A stretch of DNA of 14,082 nt from Methyloradius sp035460505 (GCA_035460505.1 DATHWP010000004.1:1-14082), one strand, 5' to 3'. Counted from the stretch's first letter, positions 1 through 6,667 are shown. The notes: a model not told the origin generated them from the sequence alone. Numbers and translations: made by a program.

Positions 1-126
1 GCCACCAAATTTCTTTGACAGAATGGTGGTGATCGCTGCTGTTAATGTGGTCTTGCCATGGTCAACGTGTCCAATCGTACCTACGTTAACGTGCGGCTTC
101 GTCCGCTCAAATTTACCTTTTGCCAT
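1..126 (-). CDS. tuf: Elongation factor Tu, N-terminal 42 codons (cut by window edge)
   Basis: EF-Tu is the GTPase that brings aminoacyl-tRNA to the ribosome in the cytoplasm. Only the first 42 residues are in the window. They begin MAKGKFERTKPHVNVGTIGH and contain the G1/P-loop GHVDHGKT (about residues 19-26), which identifies the protein clearly. The ATG is at 124-126, preceded in the mRNA by AAAGGA about 8 nt upstream, a good ribosome binding site. It is the last gene of a cluster whose preceding members are four tRNA genes, the same order as the thrU-tyrU-glyT-thrT-tufB operon of Escherichia coli. Bacteria of this group often carry a second tuf copy in the str operon; whether this one does cannot be told from here. 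Confidence 0.97.
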   Translation of the reverse strand, partial: MAKGKFERTKPHVNVGTIGHVDHGKTTLTAAITTILSKKFGG

Positions 127-146
127 GTTCTTTTTCCTTTAACTTT

Positions 147-180
147 AGCTTCTAAATTAAAACAGCTTCTAAATTAAAAC
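147..180. repeat. Perfect 17-bp tandem duplication in the tuf leader
   Basis: The 17-mer AGCTTCTAAATTAAAAC occurs twice with no gap, at 147-163 and 164-180, with no mismatches. It lies between tRNA-Thr(GGT) and the tuf start, so in the minus-strand transcript it sits in the tuf 5' leader, ending about 21 nt before the ATG. The unit is AT-rich and forms no obvious stem. It may be a recent slippage duplication; a regulatory or processing role is only a possibility. Confidence 0.95.
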
Positions 181-243
181 CACATTAAGAATGTACCGAG
201 CCGCAACCCGACACCTCACACATCCAAATAAATACAATAATAC

Positions 244-318
<75 letters not shown>

Positions 319-343
319 GCTTTACAAATTCTTAAACTTAAAT

Positions 344-375
344 TCGTAGCACCTGAATTGCTCGTGGCACCTCAA
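344..375. repeat. Imperfect 18-bp-period repeat in the tRNA-Gly/tRNA-Thr spacer
   Basis: TCGTAGCACCTGAA at 344-357 recurs as TCGTGGCACCTCAA at 362-375, with 12 of 14 bases identical and a period of 18 bp. It fills much of the 62-nt spacer between the tRNA-Gly and tRNA-Thr(GGT) genes. It probably arose by local duplication; no function is evident. Confidence 0.6.
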
Positions 376-380
376 AATCA

Positions 381-456
381 TGGAGCGGGCGACGAGGTTC
401 GAACTCGCGACATCTTGCTTGGAAGGCAAGTGCTCTACCAACTGAGCTACACCCGC
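381..456 (-). tRNA. glyT: tRNA-Gly (anticodon TCC), CCA encoded
   Basis: The minus strand gives a complete cloverleaf: acceptor GCGGGTG paired with CGCCCGC (one T-G wobble), D-arm GCTC/GAGC, anticodon stem CTTGC/GCAAG with loop CTTCCAA, T-loop TTCGAAC, discriminator T and encoded CCA. Anticodon TCC reads GGA/GGG glycine codons. It is the third tRNA transcribed in the cluster, matching glyT in the E. coli tufB operon. Confidence 0.97.
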
Positions 457-507
457 ACACCTCACCAGAACATCAAACCCATAACTTTAATTAGACCCGC
501 AACTTCA

Positions 508-596
<89 letters not shown>

Positions 597-674
597 AAAC
601 CGAACCCAAGATTATGATGACTTTTTACCCGAGTGTCAAACCAAAATTGGCTAAATTGTAGAGTAAAACAAGAT

Positions 675-750
675 TGGTGCCGGATGTCGGAATCGAACCA
701 ACGACCTTCTGATTACAAATCAGCTGCTCTACCAACTGAGCTAATCCGGC
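675..750 (-). tRNA. thrU: tRNA-Thr (anticodon TGT), CCA encoded
   Basis: First tRNA transcribed in the cluster. Acceptor GCCGGAT/ATCCGGC, D-arm GCTC/GAGC, anticodon arm GCTGA-TTTGTAA-TCAGA, T-loop TTCGATT, discriminator A, encoded CCA. Anticodon TGT reads ACA (and ACG by wobble). The outermost anticodon-stem pair (27-43) would be G·A rather than Watson-Crick; the E. coli counterpart has A-T there. Only 39 nt separate its 5' end from the sspB stop codon. Confidence 0.97.
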
Positions 751-757
751 AATTTGA

Positions 758-774
758 TAAGTCTCTAAGACTTA
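758..774 (-). terminator. Short hairpin between sspB and the tRNA cluster (weak terminator or processing stem)
   Basis: A perfect 7-bp inverted repeat, TAAGTCT-(3 nt)-AGACTTA, lies in the 39-nt gap between the sspB stop and tRNA-Thr(TGT). In the minus-strand transcript it is followed by TCAAATT and then immediately by the tRNA, so there is no proper U-tract. It is more likely a weak stem or a processing landmark than an efficient intrinsic terminator. Confidence 0.4.
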
Positions 775-789
775 ATGAACAACGCTTTG

Positions 790-1230
790 CTATTTCACCA
801 ACTTTAAAGTCGGCTTTTTAACTTCTTTAGATTTACCCTCAACCAACGGTAAATCAGTTACAACAGCTTCTATTTGCTTACCGTCAGCACTTTGGTCAGC
901 AATAAGTTCTGACTGAATCTCAGCCTGGAAGAACATGCCTTGACCGTTTTCGCGAGCGAAGATACCACGAACTGCATCAATTGGCACGTACAAATTATTT
1001 GATACACCACCAAAACGCGCCGAAAACGTTACAGCTTCGTTGCCAATATGCAAATCTTTCGTTGCTGCATAATTCAGGTTGAGCACGATCTCGCCATCTT
1101 TAACGTAGCCCATCGGCACTTTGGTTTGAGCATCCACGCCCACCAAAAGATGTGGCGTAAAGCCGTTATCAGTGCACCATTCATGCAATGCACGAATAAA
1201 ATAGGGCTTGGTCGAAATCTGCTCAGCCAT
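790..1230 (-). CDS. sspB: ClpXP protease specificity-enhancing factor SspB
   Basis: SspB is the cytoplasmic adaptor that binds ssrA-tagged peptides and tethers them to ClpX for ClpXP degradation. The 146-residue product opens with STKPYFIRALHEWCTDNGFT, the conserved start of the family, followed by a substrate-binding fold (VPMGYVKDGEIVLNLNY, then ARFGG and YVPIDAVRGIFARENGQGMFF). After an acidic/low-complexity linker (about residues 108-133) the C-terminus is KKPTLKLVK, matching the short ClpX-binding tail seen at the end of SspB proteins. It starts 6 nt after the sspA stop, so the two are surely one operon. Its ribosome binding site is weak, suggesting translational coupling to sspA. Confidence 0.96.
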   Translation of the reverse strand: MAEQISTKPYFIRALHEWCTDNGFTPHLLVGVDAQTKVPMGYVKDGEIVLNLNYAATKDLHIGNEAVTFSARFGGVSNNLYVPIDAVRGIFARENGQGMFFQAEIQSELIADQSADGKQIEAVVTDLPLVEGKSKEVKKPTLKLVK

Positions 1231-1236
1231 GCTTGG

Positions 1237-1836
1237 TTACTTACGCATAGCCTTTTCAGACGGCGTCATCGCTTCGATGTAAGCCGGGCGAGAGAATATA
1301 CGTTCTGCGTATTTAAGTAAAGGTGCAGCTTGTTTTGGGAGCTCAATACCGTAATGGCCCAAACGCCACAACAATGGTGCAATGGCAACATCCAGCATGG
1401 AAAATTCATCGCCCAAAATATATTCCTGCTTACTGAACAGTGGCACGATTTGAGTCAAATTATCGCGGATGGTAATACGTGCTTTGTCAGCAAGCTTAGT
1501 ATTGCCAGATTCAATATCGCCGATGTGGGCAAACAACTCTTGCTCAAAGTTATAGAGAAAAAGACGCGCACGGGCACGCATTACAGGGTCTGCTGGCATC
1601 AGTTGTGGATGCGGGAAACGCTCATCAATGTACTCGTTAATAATATTGGCTTGTTGCAAAACAAGATCGCGCTCAACCAGTACAGGCACGGCGTTATGCG
1701 GATTGATAATCGCCAAATCTTCTGGCTTGTTGGCAAGGTCAACATCAATCACCTGAAAATCCATGCCTTTTTCAAATAAGACAATACGGCAGCGGTGGCT
1801 ATATGGGTCGGTAGTACCCGAGTACAAGGTCATCAT
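1237..1836 (-). CDS. sspA: Stringent starvation protein A (GST fold, RNA polymerase-associated)
   Basis: SspA is a glutathione-S-transferase-like protein that binds RNA polymerase and acts in stationary-phase and stress transcription. The 199-residue product begins MMTLYSGTTDPYSHRCRIVL (thioredoxin-like domain, about 1-75) with the cis-proline loop NPHNAVPVLVE, followed by an all-helical domain. A PHP triplet at residues 75-77 matches the surface-exposed PHP motif needed for E. coli SspA activity. Two ATGs are adjacent (1834-1836 and 1831-1833); AGGA about 10 nt upstream fits the first slightly better. It lies 64 nt downstream of petC and directly upstream of sspB, an arrangement common in beta- and gammaproteobacteria. 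Confidence 0.95.
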   Translation of the reverse strand: MMTLYSGTTDPYSHRCRIVLFEKGMDFQVIDVDLANKPEDLAIINPHNAVPVLVERDLVLQQANIINEYIDERFPHPQLMPADPVMRARARLFLYNFEQELFAHIGDIESGNTKLADKARITIRDNLTQIVPLFSKQEYILGDEFSMLDVAIAPLLWRLGHYGIELPKQAAPLLKYAERIFSRPAYIEAMTPSEKAMRK

Positions 1837-1865
1837 AATCTTTATTTCCTACGTGGTAAGCGGAA

Positions 1866-1892
1866 CTGGGGTTGCCATAATGACAAACCCAG
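1866..1892 (-). terminator. Hairpin between petC and sspA (candidate weak terminator/attenuator)
   Basis: In the minus-strand transcript CTGGGTT pairs with AACCCCAG, giving a 7-bp stem with one bulged C and a 12-nt loop, just after the petC stop. Only TTCCGCTTACC follows rather than a U-run, so it may reduce rather than block read-through from petABC into sspAB, or define a processing site. Confidence 0.35.
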
Positions 1893-1900
1893 CTTTGAAT

Positions 1901-2644
1901 TTAGTGAATGTCTTTCCAGAATTCTTTTTTCAGGTAATAGCTGACTACGAACAAAACACTCAAAAATAACAATACAATCAACCCCAAATGCAGGCGCGTG
2001 CTTTTCGCTGGCTCAGACATATAAACTAGATAATTAACTAGATCAGCCACAGTTGCGTCATATTCAGCGGGAGACAATTTGCCTGGACTGGTCAAAACCA
2101 GCTTATGAAGCTCAGATTTTTCGCCATTCTCGCCAACAACCTCTTCGGCCTTCAATACCTGGTCACCCTGCAACTGCCACAATACGTGCGGCATGGCTAC
2201 TTTGTCATACACGGCATTGTTCCAACCCGTGGGGCGTGTATCGTCACGGTAGAAACCACGCAAATAGGCATATAGCCAATCTGCACCGCGAGCCCTTGCC
2301 TCGACAGTCAAGTCTGGGGGCGTAGCACCGAACCACTCTTTCGAATCCTTCTTCGGCATTGCTACCTTCATGGTTTCGCCAACTTTATCGCCAGCGAATA
2401 ACAGGTTTGCCTTGATTTGATCAGGAGTTAAACCAATATCCTGCAAACGGTTATATCGCATATAAGCTGCGTTATGGCAGTTTAGGCAATAGTTCACAAA
2501 TATCTTGGCACCGTGCTGCAAAGATGCCTGGTTATTAGGATTAATTGGCGCATGCTCCAGTTCCGGGCCTTCGCTTGCTACCGCAGAAATAGAAACAGAT
2601 AACAGGAATGTCAGTAATAGTTTTCTCATAATAGACGCGCTCAT
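1901..2644 (-). CDS. petC: Cytochrome c1 of the bc1 complex
   Basis: Membrane-anchored c-type cytochrome that takes electrons from the Rieske centre and passes them to soluble cytochrome c or a terminal oxidase. The 247-residue product has an N-terminal signal peptide (about 6-24, hydrophobic LLLTFLLSVSISAVA), a CLNCH haem-binding motif at 53-57, the likely axial methionine in VAMPHVLW (Met151) and a C-terminal transmembrane anchor (about 217-236) ending in KKEFWKDIH. The ATG overlaps the petB stop as ATGA, indicating translational coupling; AAAGGG lies upstream of it. A second in-frame ATG at 2627-2629 (MRKLLLTF) is an alternative start but lacks a clear ribosome binding site. Confidence 0.96.
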   Translation of the reverse strand: MSASIMRKLLLTFLLSVSISAVASEGPELEHAPINPNNQASLQHGAKIFVNYCLNCHNAAYMRYNRLQDIGLTPDQIKANLLFAGDKVGETMKVAMPKKDSKEWFGATPPDLTVEARARGADWLYAYLRGFYRDDTRPTGWNNAVYDKVAMPHVLWQLQGDQVLKAEEVVGENGEKSELHKLVLTSPGKLSPAEYDATVADLVNYLVYMSEPAKSTRLHLGLIVLLFLSVLFVVSYYLKKEFWKDIH

Positions 2645-3924
2645 CCCGTTACCCTTTCTGGTACTGGCTTGGTTTTATCTATTTTCGTATACCAAGGCAT
2701 CAAGATAAAGAACAGGAAGTAAATCACTGTAAATATTCTTGCAACTACCGTGGCACGATCTGCGCCACCTAAGAAAAACACGCCCGCATCAAATTGACCC
2801 CAGACGTTTGAAGGTTCAGTACCCAGATAACCCAAGATAAGAAAACTCACGACAAACGCAGCCAGCCATTTTTTATACAAACTACCACGATAACGGATTG
2901 ATTTGACCGCACCACGATCTAGCCACGGCAATAAAGCAAATACCATCACTGACAGCCCCATGCCCACAACACCAGGGAAGGATGAGTTCAGGATAGGCGG
3001 CACTGCGCGCAAGATCGAGTAGTAAGGCGTGAAATACCAGACGGGTGATATATGCGGCGGCGTTTTCAGCGAATCTGCCGGGATGAAATTATTTGCCTCA
3101 AGGAAATAACCACCCATTTCAGGCGCAAAGAAAAGAATGGCGGTGAATACAATCAAAAATACTGATACGCCCACAATATCCTTCACGGTGTAGTAAGGAT
3201 GAAATGGAATACCATCAAGCGGTATATGAGTTACAGGGTCTTTCAAGTTTTTGATTTCTACGCCATCAGGATTATTCGACCCAACCTCGTGCAAGGCAAT
3301 CAAGTGCGCCGCAACGAGACCCAAAAGCACCAGAGGTAAAGCAATCACATGGAACGCAAAAAAGCGGTTCAATGTTGCATCAGACACCACATAGTCACCA
3401 CGCAACCACTCTGAAATATCTGGGCCGATAAATGGAATGGAGCTAAAGAGGTTAATAATCACCTGCGCTCCCCAGTATGACATCTGCCCCCAAGGCAGCA
3501 GATAGCCAAAAAAGGCTTCGCCCATCAATGCCAGGAAAATACCAACACCAAATAGCCAAATAAGCTCACGTGGGCCTCGATAAGAACCATAGATAATACC
3601 GCGGAACATGTGCAGATACACCACCACAAAGAACATGGAAGCGCCGGTGGAGTGCATGTAGCGAATCAGCCAACCCCATGAAACATCACGCATGATGTAT
3701 TCAACGGAAGCAAACGCGAGATCAGCATCTGGCTTGTAATTCATGGTCAGGAAGATACCTGTGACGATTTGCAAAACCAGCACCAGCAAGGCAAGCGAGC
3801 CGAAGAAATACCAGAAGTTGAAGTTTTTTGGTGCGTAATATTCTGACAAATGCGCTTTGTAATTTGCCGTCAGTGGAAAACGCTCATCCACCCAACCCAG
3901 CAATCCTGTTACCAATTTATTCAT
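2641..3924 (-). CDS. petB: Cytochrome b of the bc1 complex
   Basis: Quinol-oxidising, di-haem membrane subunit of ubiquinol-cytochrome c reductase. The 427-residue product is a full-length, unsplit cytochrome b with about eight transmembrane helices. Haem ligands are His91 and His105 (13 residues between) and His192 and His207 (14 residues between). The Qo-site motif at about 294-297 is PVWY rather than the mitochondrial and alphaproteobacterial PEWY; this variant is known in beta- and gammaproteobacteria. The N-terminal region has the expected TGIFLTMNY and GYLLPWGQMSYWGA stretches. It starts 15 nt after petA (AAAGG upstream) and overlaps petC by 4 nt, so petABC is one transcription unit. 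Confidence 0.97.
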   Translation of the reverse strand: MNKLVTGLLGWVDERFPLTANYKAHLSEYYAPKNFNFWYFFGSLALLVLVLQIVTGIFLTMNYKPDADLAFASVEYIMRDVSWGWLIRYMHSTGASMFFVVVYLHMFRGIIYGSYRGPRELIWLFGVGIFLALMGEAFFGYLLPWGQMSYWGAQVIINLFSSIPFIGPDISEWLRGDYVVSDATLNRFFAFHVIALPLVLLGLVAAHLIALHEVGSNNPDGVEIKNLKDPVTHIPLDGIPFHPYYTVKDIVGVSVFLIVFTAILFFAPEMGGYFLEANNFIPADSLKTPPHISPVWYFTPYYSILRAVPPILNSSFPGVVGMGLSVMVFALLPWLDRGAVKSIRYRGSLYKKWLAAFVVSFLILGYLGTEPSNVWGQFDAGVFFLGGADRATVVARIFTVIYFLFFILMPWYTKIDKTKPVPERVTG

Positions 3925-3939
3925 GATGGTGATGGCCTT

Positions 3940-4521
3940 TTAAGTTTCGTTACCAATACGTACGACTGAATCACTGACGTACTTGTAGTCTGGCACCAAC
4001 AGATTGATTGGCGCAGGTGAACCCTTGAATACACGGCCGGCTAGATCATATTTAGAGCCATGGCATGGACAGAAGAAGCCACCCGGCCAATCGGCACCCA
4101 TATCTGCACCAGACTGCAGTCTTGGCGAAGGTGAGCAACCCAAGTGGGTACAGACGCCAACCAGCACCATCAGGTTTGGTTTTACAGAGCGATCTGCATT
4201 CTTACAGTCCGCAGGCTGTTGATTCACTTCCAGCTTAGGGTCAGTCAGCCTATCATCGTGATTACCTAGCGCATCAAGCATGGCTTGGCTACGATTGATA
4301 ATCCAAACCGGTTTGCCGCGCCACTCCACAGTCACCATAGCGCCTGTGTCGATTTTGCTGACATCCACTTCAACTGGAGCACCTGCCGCTTTTGCACGCG
4401 CGCTAGGCAGCATGCTTGCAACAAAAGGCACAGCAACTGCCGCAACCGCAACGCCACCCACAGCACCGGTGGCAGCAATTAAAAATCTTCGTTTGTGTTG
4501 ATCCACTGGTTGGTTCGCCAT
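3940..4521 (-). CDS. petA: Rieske iron-sulfur subunit of the bc1 complex
   Basis: Periplasmic-side [2Fe-2S] protein that accepts the first electron from quinol at the Qo site. With the ATG start the product is 193 residues. The N-terminus has a twin-arginine signal-anchor (KRRFLIAATGAVGG, then a hydrophobic stretch to about residue 38). The cluster-binding boxes are CTHLGC (Cys124, His126, disulfide Cys129) and CPCHGS (Cys151, disulfide Cys153, His154). A GTG at 4522-4524 could extend the frame by one codon, but GAGG lies only 3 nt from it and 6 nt from the ATG, so I prefer the ATG. It is the first gene of petABC and a probable client of the tatABC system encoded 3 kb away. Confidence 0.96.
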   Translation of the reverse strand: MANQPVDQHKRRFLIAATGAVGGVAVAAVAVPFVASMLPSARAKAAGAPVEVDVSKIDTGAMVTVEWRGKPVWIINRSQAMLDALGNHDDRLTDPKLEVNQQPADCKNADRSVKPNLMVLVGVCTHLGCSPSPRLQSGADMGADWPGGFFCPCHGSKYDLAGRVFKGSPAPINLLVPDYKYVSDSVVRIGNET

Positions 4522-4539
4522 CACACGCCTCTAATATTG

Positions 4540-4562
4540 ATTGCATCAAGATTTAATGCAAT
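4540..4562. promoter_or_regulatory. Inverted repeat in the petA 5' leader (candidate operator)
   Basis: ATTGCAT at 4540-4546 and ATGCAAT at 4556-4562 form a perfect 7-bp inverted repeat with a 9-bp spacer, roughly two helical half-turns centre to centre, as in many dimeric-regulator sites. It lies 18 bp upstream of the petA ATG and just before its ribosome binding site. A weak RNA stem is the alternative reading. No specific regulator is recognised. Confidence 0.35.
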
Positions 4563-4594
4563 TGAATTGAATACCATGATTCATCAAAGCACGC

Positions 4595-4623
4595 ATTTTA
4601 CAGCTTTAAGAGAAAAACTTAAA
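4595..4623 (-). promoter_or_regulatory. Candidate sigma-70 promoter for petABC
   Basis: On the minus strand TAAAAT (4595-4600, five of six consensus bases) is preceded at 17 bp by TTTAAG (4618-4623, three of six). It would give a leader of about 65-70 nt holding the inverted repeat at 4540-4562. The -35 match is poor, so this is only the best candidate in the 175-nt gap before petA. Confidence 0.3.
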
Positions 4624-4696
4624 CCTATAATCAGCCCTTTAGGCCAGCTTATTGGTCTTTTCTTGATGTTTATTTTGCCAGGCATTCACTGGATAG

Positions 4697-5443
4697 CTAT
4701 ACAGGGTTATCAATGTCGATAAATTCGTAAGCTAAATTAAAATGCGCAGCTAGATGTTCGCCCAAAGCCTGAACACCATAACGCTCAGTTGCATGGTGCC
4801 CCGCCGCGATGTAAGCAACACCAGACTCCCTGGCTAAATGAACTGTGCGCTCAGAAATTTCACCACTGATAAATACATCAACACCCAAATCAATCACTTG
4901 TTCAATATAGTCTTGCGCAGCGCCAGTACACCAGGCGATTCGTTTAACTAACTTAGTTGGCTCACCAATTAATAATGGCTCACGCCCGAGTTGCTTACAT
5001 ACATCAGAGCCAAGCTGCCGAAGGCTAAGGGCCTCAGCAACTGAACCATACGCAATCATGTTTTGCTCGCCCGCCCAGCCTTCTATCTGGAACCTTAGCT
5101 TTTTTGCCAATTGAACGTTGTTACCATATTCAGCATGCGCATCAAGCGGCAGATGGTAAGCGAGCAGATTAATGTCATGCGTTAGCAAAAACTTGAGGCG
5201 CGCACGTTTCATACCGATCACACGCGCATCTTCATTGCGCCAGAAATAACCATGATGTACCAGTATTAAGTCGGCACCCGCCGCATGTGCAGCTTCCAAC
5301 AAATCCAAACTTGCAGTGACCCCTGCCACAATCTTATTGACCTCTTGCTTGCCTTCCACTTGCAAGCCATTGGGGCAATAATCACGGAAGCGCTCAACCT
5401 GTAGAATTTCTCCCGTATAATGGGTTAACTCTTTTAATTTCAT
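4697..5443 (-). CDS. Nif3-like dinuclear metal-centre protein (YbgI/GTP cyclohydrolase 1 type 2-like)
   Basis: Member of the Nif3/YbgI family, which forms ring-shaped hexamers with two metal ions per subunit; the cellular substrate is not settled for most members. The 248-residue product shows the family metal ligands: LVHHGYFW (His63, His64), YHLPLDAH (Asp101) and AAGHHATERYG near the C-terminus (His216/217, Glu220). FISGEISE (about 191-198) is also typical. Length matches the short bacterial form without the inserted central domain. It is divergent from the protease gene (39 bp between start codons) and lies 175 nt upstream of petA on the same strand, a common arrangement in betaproteobacteria. 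Its ribosome binding site is weak. Confidence 0.93.
   Translation of the reverse strand: MKLKELTHYTGEILQVERFRDYCPNGLQVEGKQEVNKIVAGVTASLDLLEAAHAAGADLILVHHGYFWRNEDARVIGMKRARLKFLLTHDINLLAYHLPLDAHAEYGNNVQLAKKLRFQIEGWAGEQNMIAYGSVAEALSLRQLGSDVCKQLGREPLLIGEPTKLVKRIAWCTGAAQDYIEQVIDLGVDVFISGEISERTVHLARESGVAYIAAGHHATERYGVQALGEHLAAHFNLAYEFIDIDNPV
5416..5421 (+). promoter_or_regulatory. Candidate -10 box for the serine protease gene, inside the Nif3-like gene
   Basis: A perfect TATAAT on the plus strand lies within the first codons of the divergent Nif3-like gene, about 62 bp upstream of the protease ATG. The -35 region at the right spacing is a poor match (TCAACC at 5394-5399 or CTCAAC at 5393-5398), so activity would need an activator or another contact. 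Confidence 0.35.
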
Positions 5444-5477
5444 AGTCTTTTATCCGCTTCTTTAAACTTAAAAAAAT

Positions 5478-5483
5478 ATTATA
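5478..5483 (-). promoter_or_regulatory. Candidate -10 box for the Nif3-like gene, abutting the protease start codon
   Basis: A perfect TATAAT on the minus strand ends on the first base of the divergent protease ATG. Transcription from it would start near 5471 and leave a leader of about 28 nt before the Nif3-like ATG. No good -35 hexamer is visible at 16-18 bp. Confidence 0.35.
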
Positions 5484-6643
5484 TGCGCAAACTTTGGCTC
5501 ATTTTTGCACAGACTGTAACGGTAAGTCTTGCCGTTCTTTTTGTAGTTCAGACTTTTCACCCGAACCTGCTCAACAGCCCGGATAAAACGCTAGTCATTA
5601 AAGAGGCTACTTCTACTGCAAAAATTGGCAGTGCGGAGTCTTATAGTGTGGCTGCAAAAAAAGCGATGCCCTCCGTAGTCAATGTATTCACCAGCAAAAA
5701 AGCAGAGCCAAATCCACATCGTCAGTTTATGGACGACCCATTGTTCCGCCATTTCTTTGGCGACCAACCAGATGACCAGACACAACGTGAAAACAGTCTA
5801 GGCTCTGGTGTGATCGTCAGTAGCGATGGCCTGATTGTTACCAACCACCATGTGGTGGAATCAGCAGATGAAATCGAAATCGCCCTCGCAGATGGCCGTA
5901 CAGTGCCCGCAAAAATTGTAGGTACTGATCCAGAAACTGATTTAGCCGTTGTCAAAGTTGATGTGAAAGGCTTGCCAGCCATTACATTTGCGAATGCCGA
6001 GCAAAGCAGCGTGGGTGATGTTGTACTCGCTATCGGCAACCCGTTTGGTGTCGGCCAAACCGTTACCCAAGGCATCATTAGCGCATTGGGTCGCAGCCAT
6101 CTAGGCATCAATACTTTTGAAAACTTTATACAAACCGATGCGCCTATCAACCCTGGTAACTCAGGCGGCGCATTGATTGATACGCAAGGCAACCTGGTGG
6201 GTGTAAACAGCGCCATTTATTCGCGTAGCGGCGGCTCTATGGGTATTGGATTTGCCATCCCGATTAGTCTTGTTAAACAGGTGATGGAACAAATCATCAG
6301 CCAGGGCAGTGTCACGCGTGGCTGGATTGGTATTGAAGCGCAAGACATCACGCCTGAGCTGGCCGAATCGTTCAAGTTAAAGCAAGTACGTGGCTCATTG
6401 ATTGCAGGCATCTTGCGCGGCAGTCCTGCAGAGCGTGCTGGCCTGAAACCTGGCGATATATTGCTCGAAATCAACGGCAATCAGGTCATTGACAGCTCAA
6501 GCATGCTTAACCTGATTTCTGGTCTAGCCCCTAACAAACAGGCAACATTGGTGGTGGCGAGAGATGAGAAGGAAATCAAGGTACCTATCACTATAGGCAA
6601 ACGCCCCAAACCGCTCAGCGTTAAGAACGATCTTAAGGACTAA
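5483..6643 (+). CDS. Membrane-anchored Do/HtrA-family serine protease with one PDZ domain (DegS/AlgW/DegQ-like)
   Basis: Periplasmic trypsin-like protease for envelope quality control or stress signalling. The 386-residue product has an N-terminal membrane anchor (about 5-24), a linker, a protease domain with the triad His123 (TNHHVV), Asp153 (TDLAVV) and Ser227 (GNSGGALI), and a single PDZ domain (about 290-370, with GSPAERAGLKPGDILLEING). One PDZ and an uncleaved-looking anchor resemble DegS/AlgW, which cut anti-sigma factors; in betaproteobacteria such genes are often labelled DegQ. No Shine-Dalgarno is visible before the ATG (leader AAAAAAATATTAT), and a stop lies upstream in frame, so this start is forced. 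It is the only plus-strand gene here and converges on tatC with a 24-nt gap. Confidence 0.95.
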   Translation: MRKLWLIFAQTVTVSLAVLFVVQTFHPNLLNSPDKTLVIKEATSTAKIGSAESYSVAAKKAMPSVVNVFTSKKAEPNPHRQFMDDPLFRHFFGDQPDDQTQRENSLGSGVIVSSDGLIVTNHHVVESADEIEIALADGRTVPAKIVGTDPETDLAVVKVDVKGLPAITFANAEQSSVGDVVLAIGNPFGVGQTVTQGIISALGRSHLGINTFENFIQTDAPINPGNSGGALIDTQGNLVGVNSAIYSRSGGSMGIGFAIPISLVKQVMEQIISQGSVTRGWIGIEAQDITPELAESFKLKQVRGSLIAGILRGSPAERAGLKPGDILLEINGNQVIDSSSMLNLISGLAPNKQATLVVARDEKEIKVPITIGKRPKPLSVKNDLKD

Positions 6644-6667
6644 TGAATTCGATGGTAAGTATTGAGA

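Noticed and set aside
751..789. TTGTTC-17 bp-TATCAA as a tRNA promoter
   Set aside because: The -10 would end 3 nt before the tRNA 5' end, so transcription would start inside the tRNA.
633..821. 62-codon plus-strand open frame
   Set aside because: Antisense to tRNA-Thr(TGT) and the sspB 3' end, with no ribosome binding site or recognisable protein features.
4522..4524. GTG start for petA
   Set aside because: The Shine-Dalgarno would be only 3 nt away; the adjacent ATG has normal spacing.
4495..4722. Small plus-strand open frame with a hydrophobic stretch (48 codons from the ATG at 4576)
   Set aside because: It overlaps the petA leader and the Nif3-like gene end, has no ribosome binding site, and the hydrophobic run can be explained by AT-rich sequence.
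5722..6216. 164-codon minus-strand open frame inside the protease gene
   Set aside because: Shadow of a strongly conserved coding gene on the other strand; composition shows no independent protein features.
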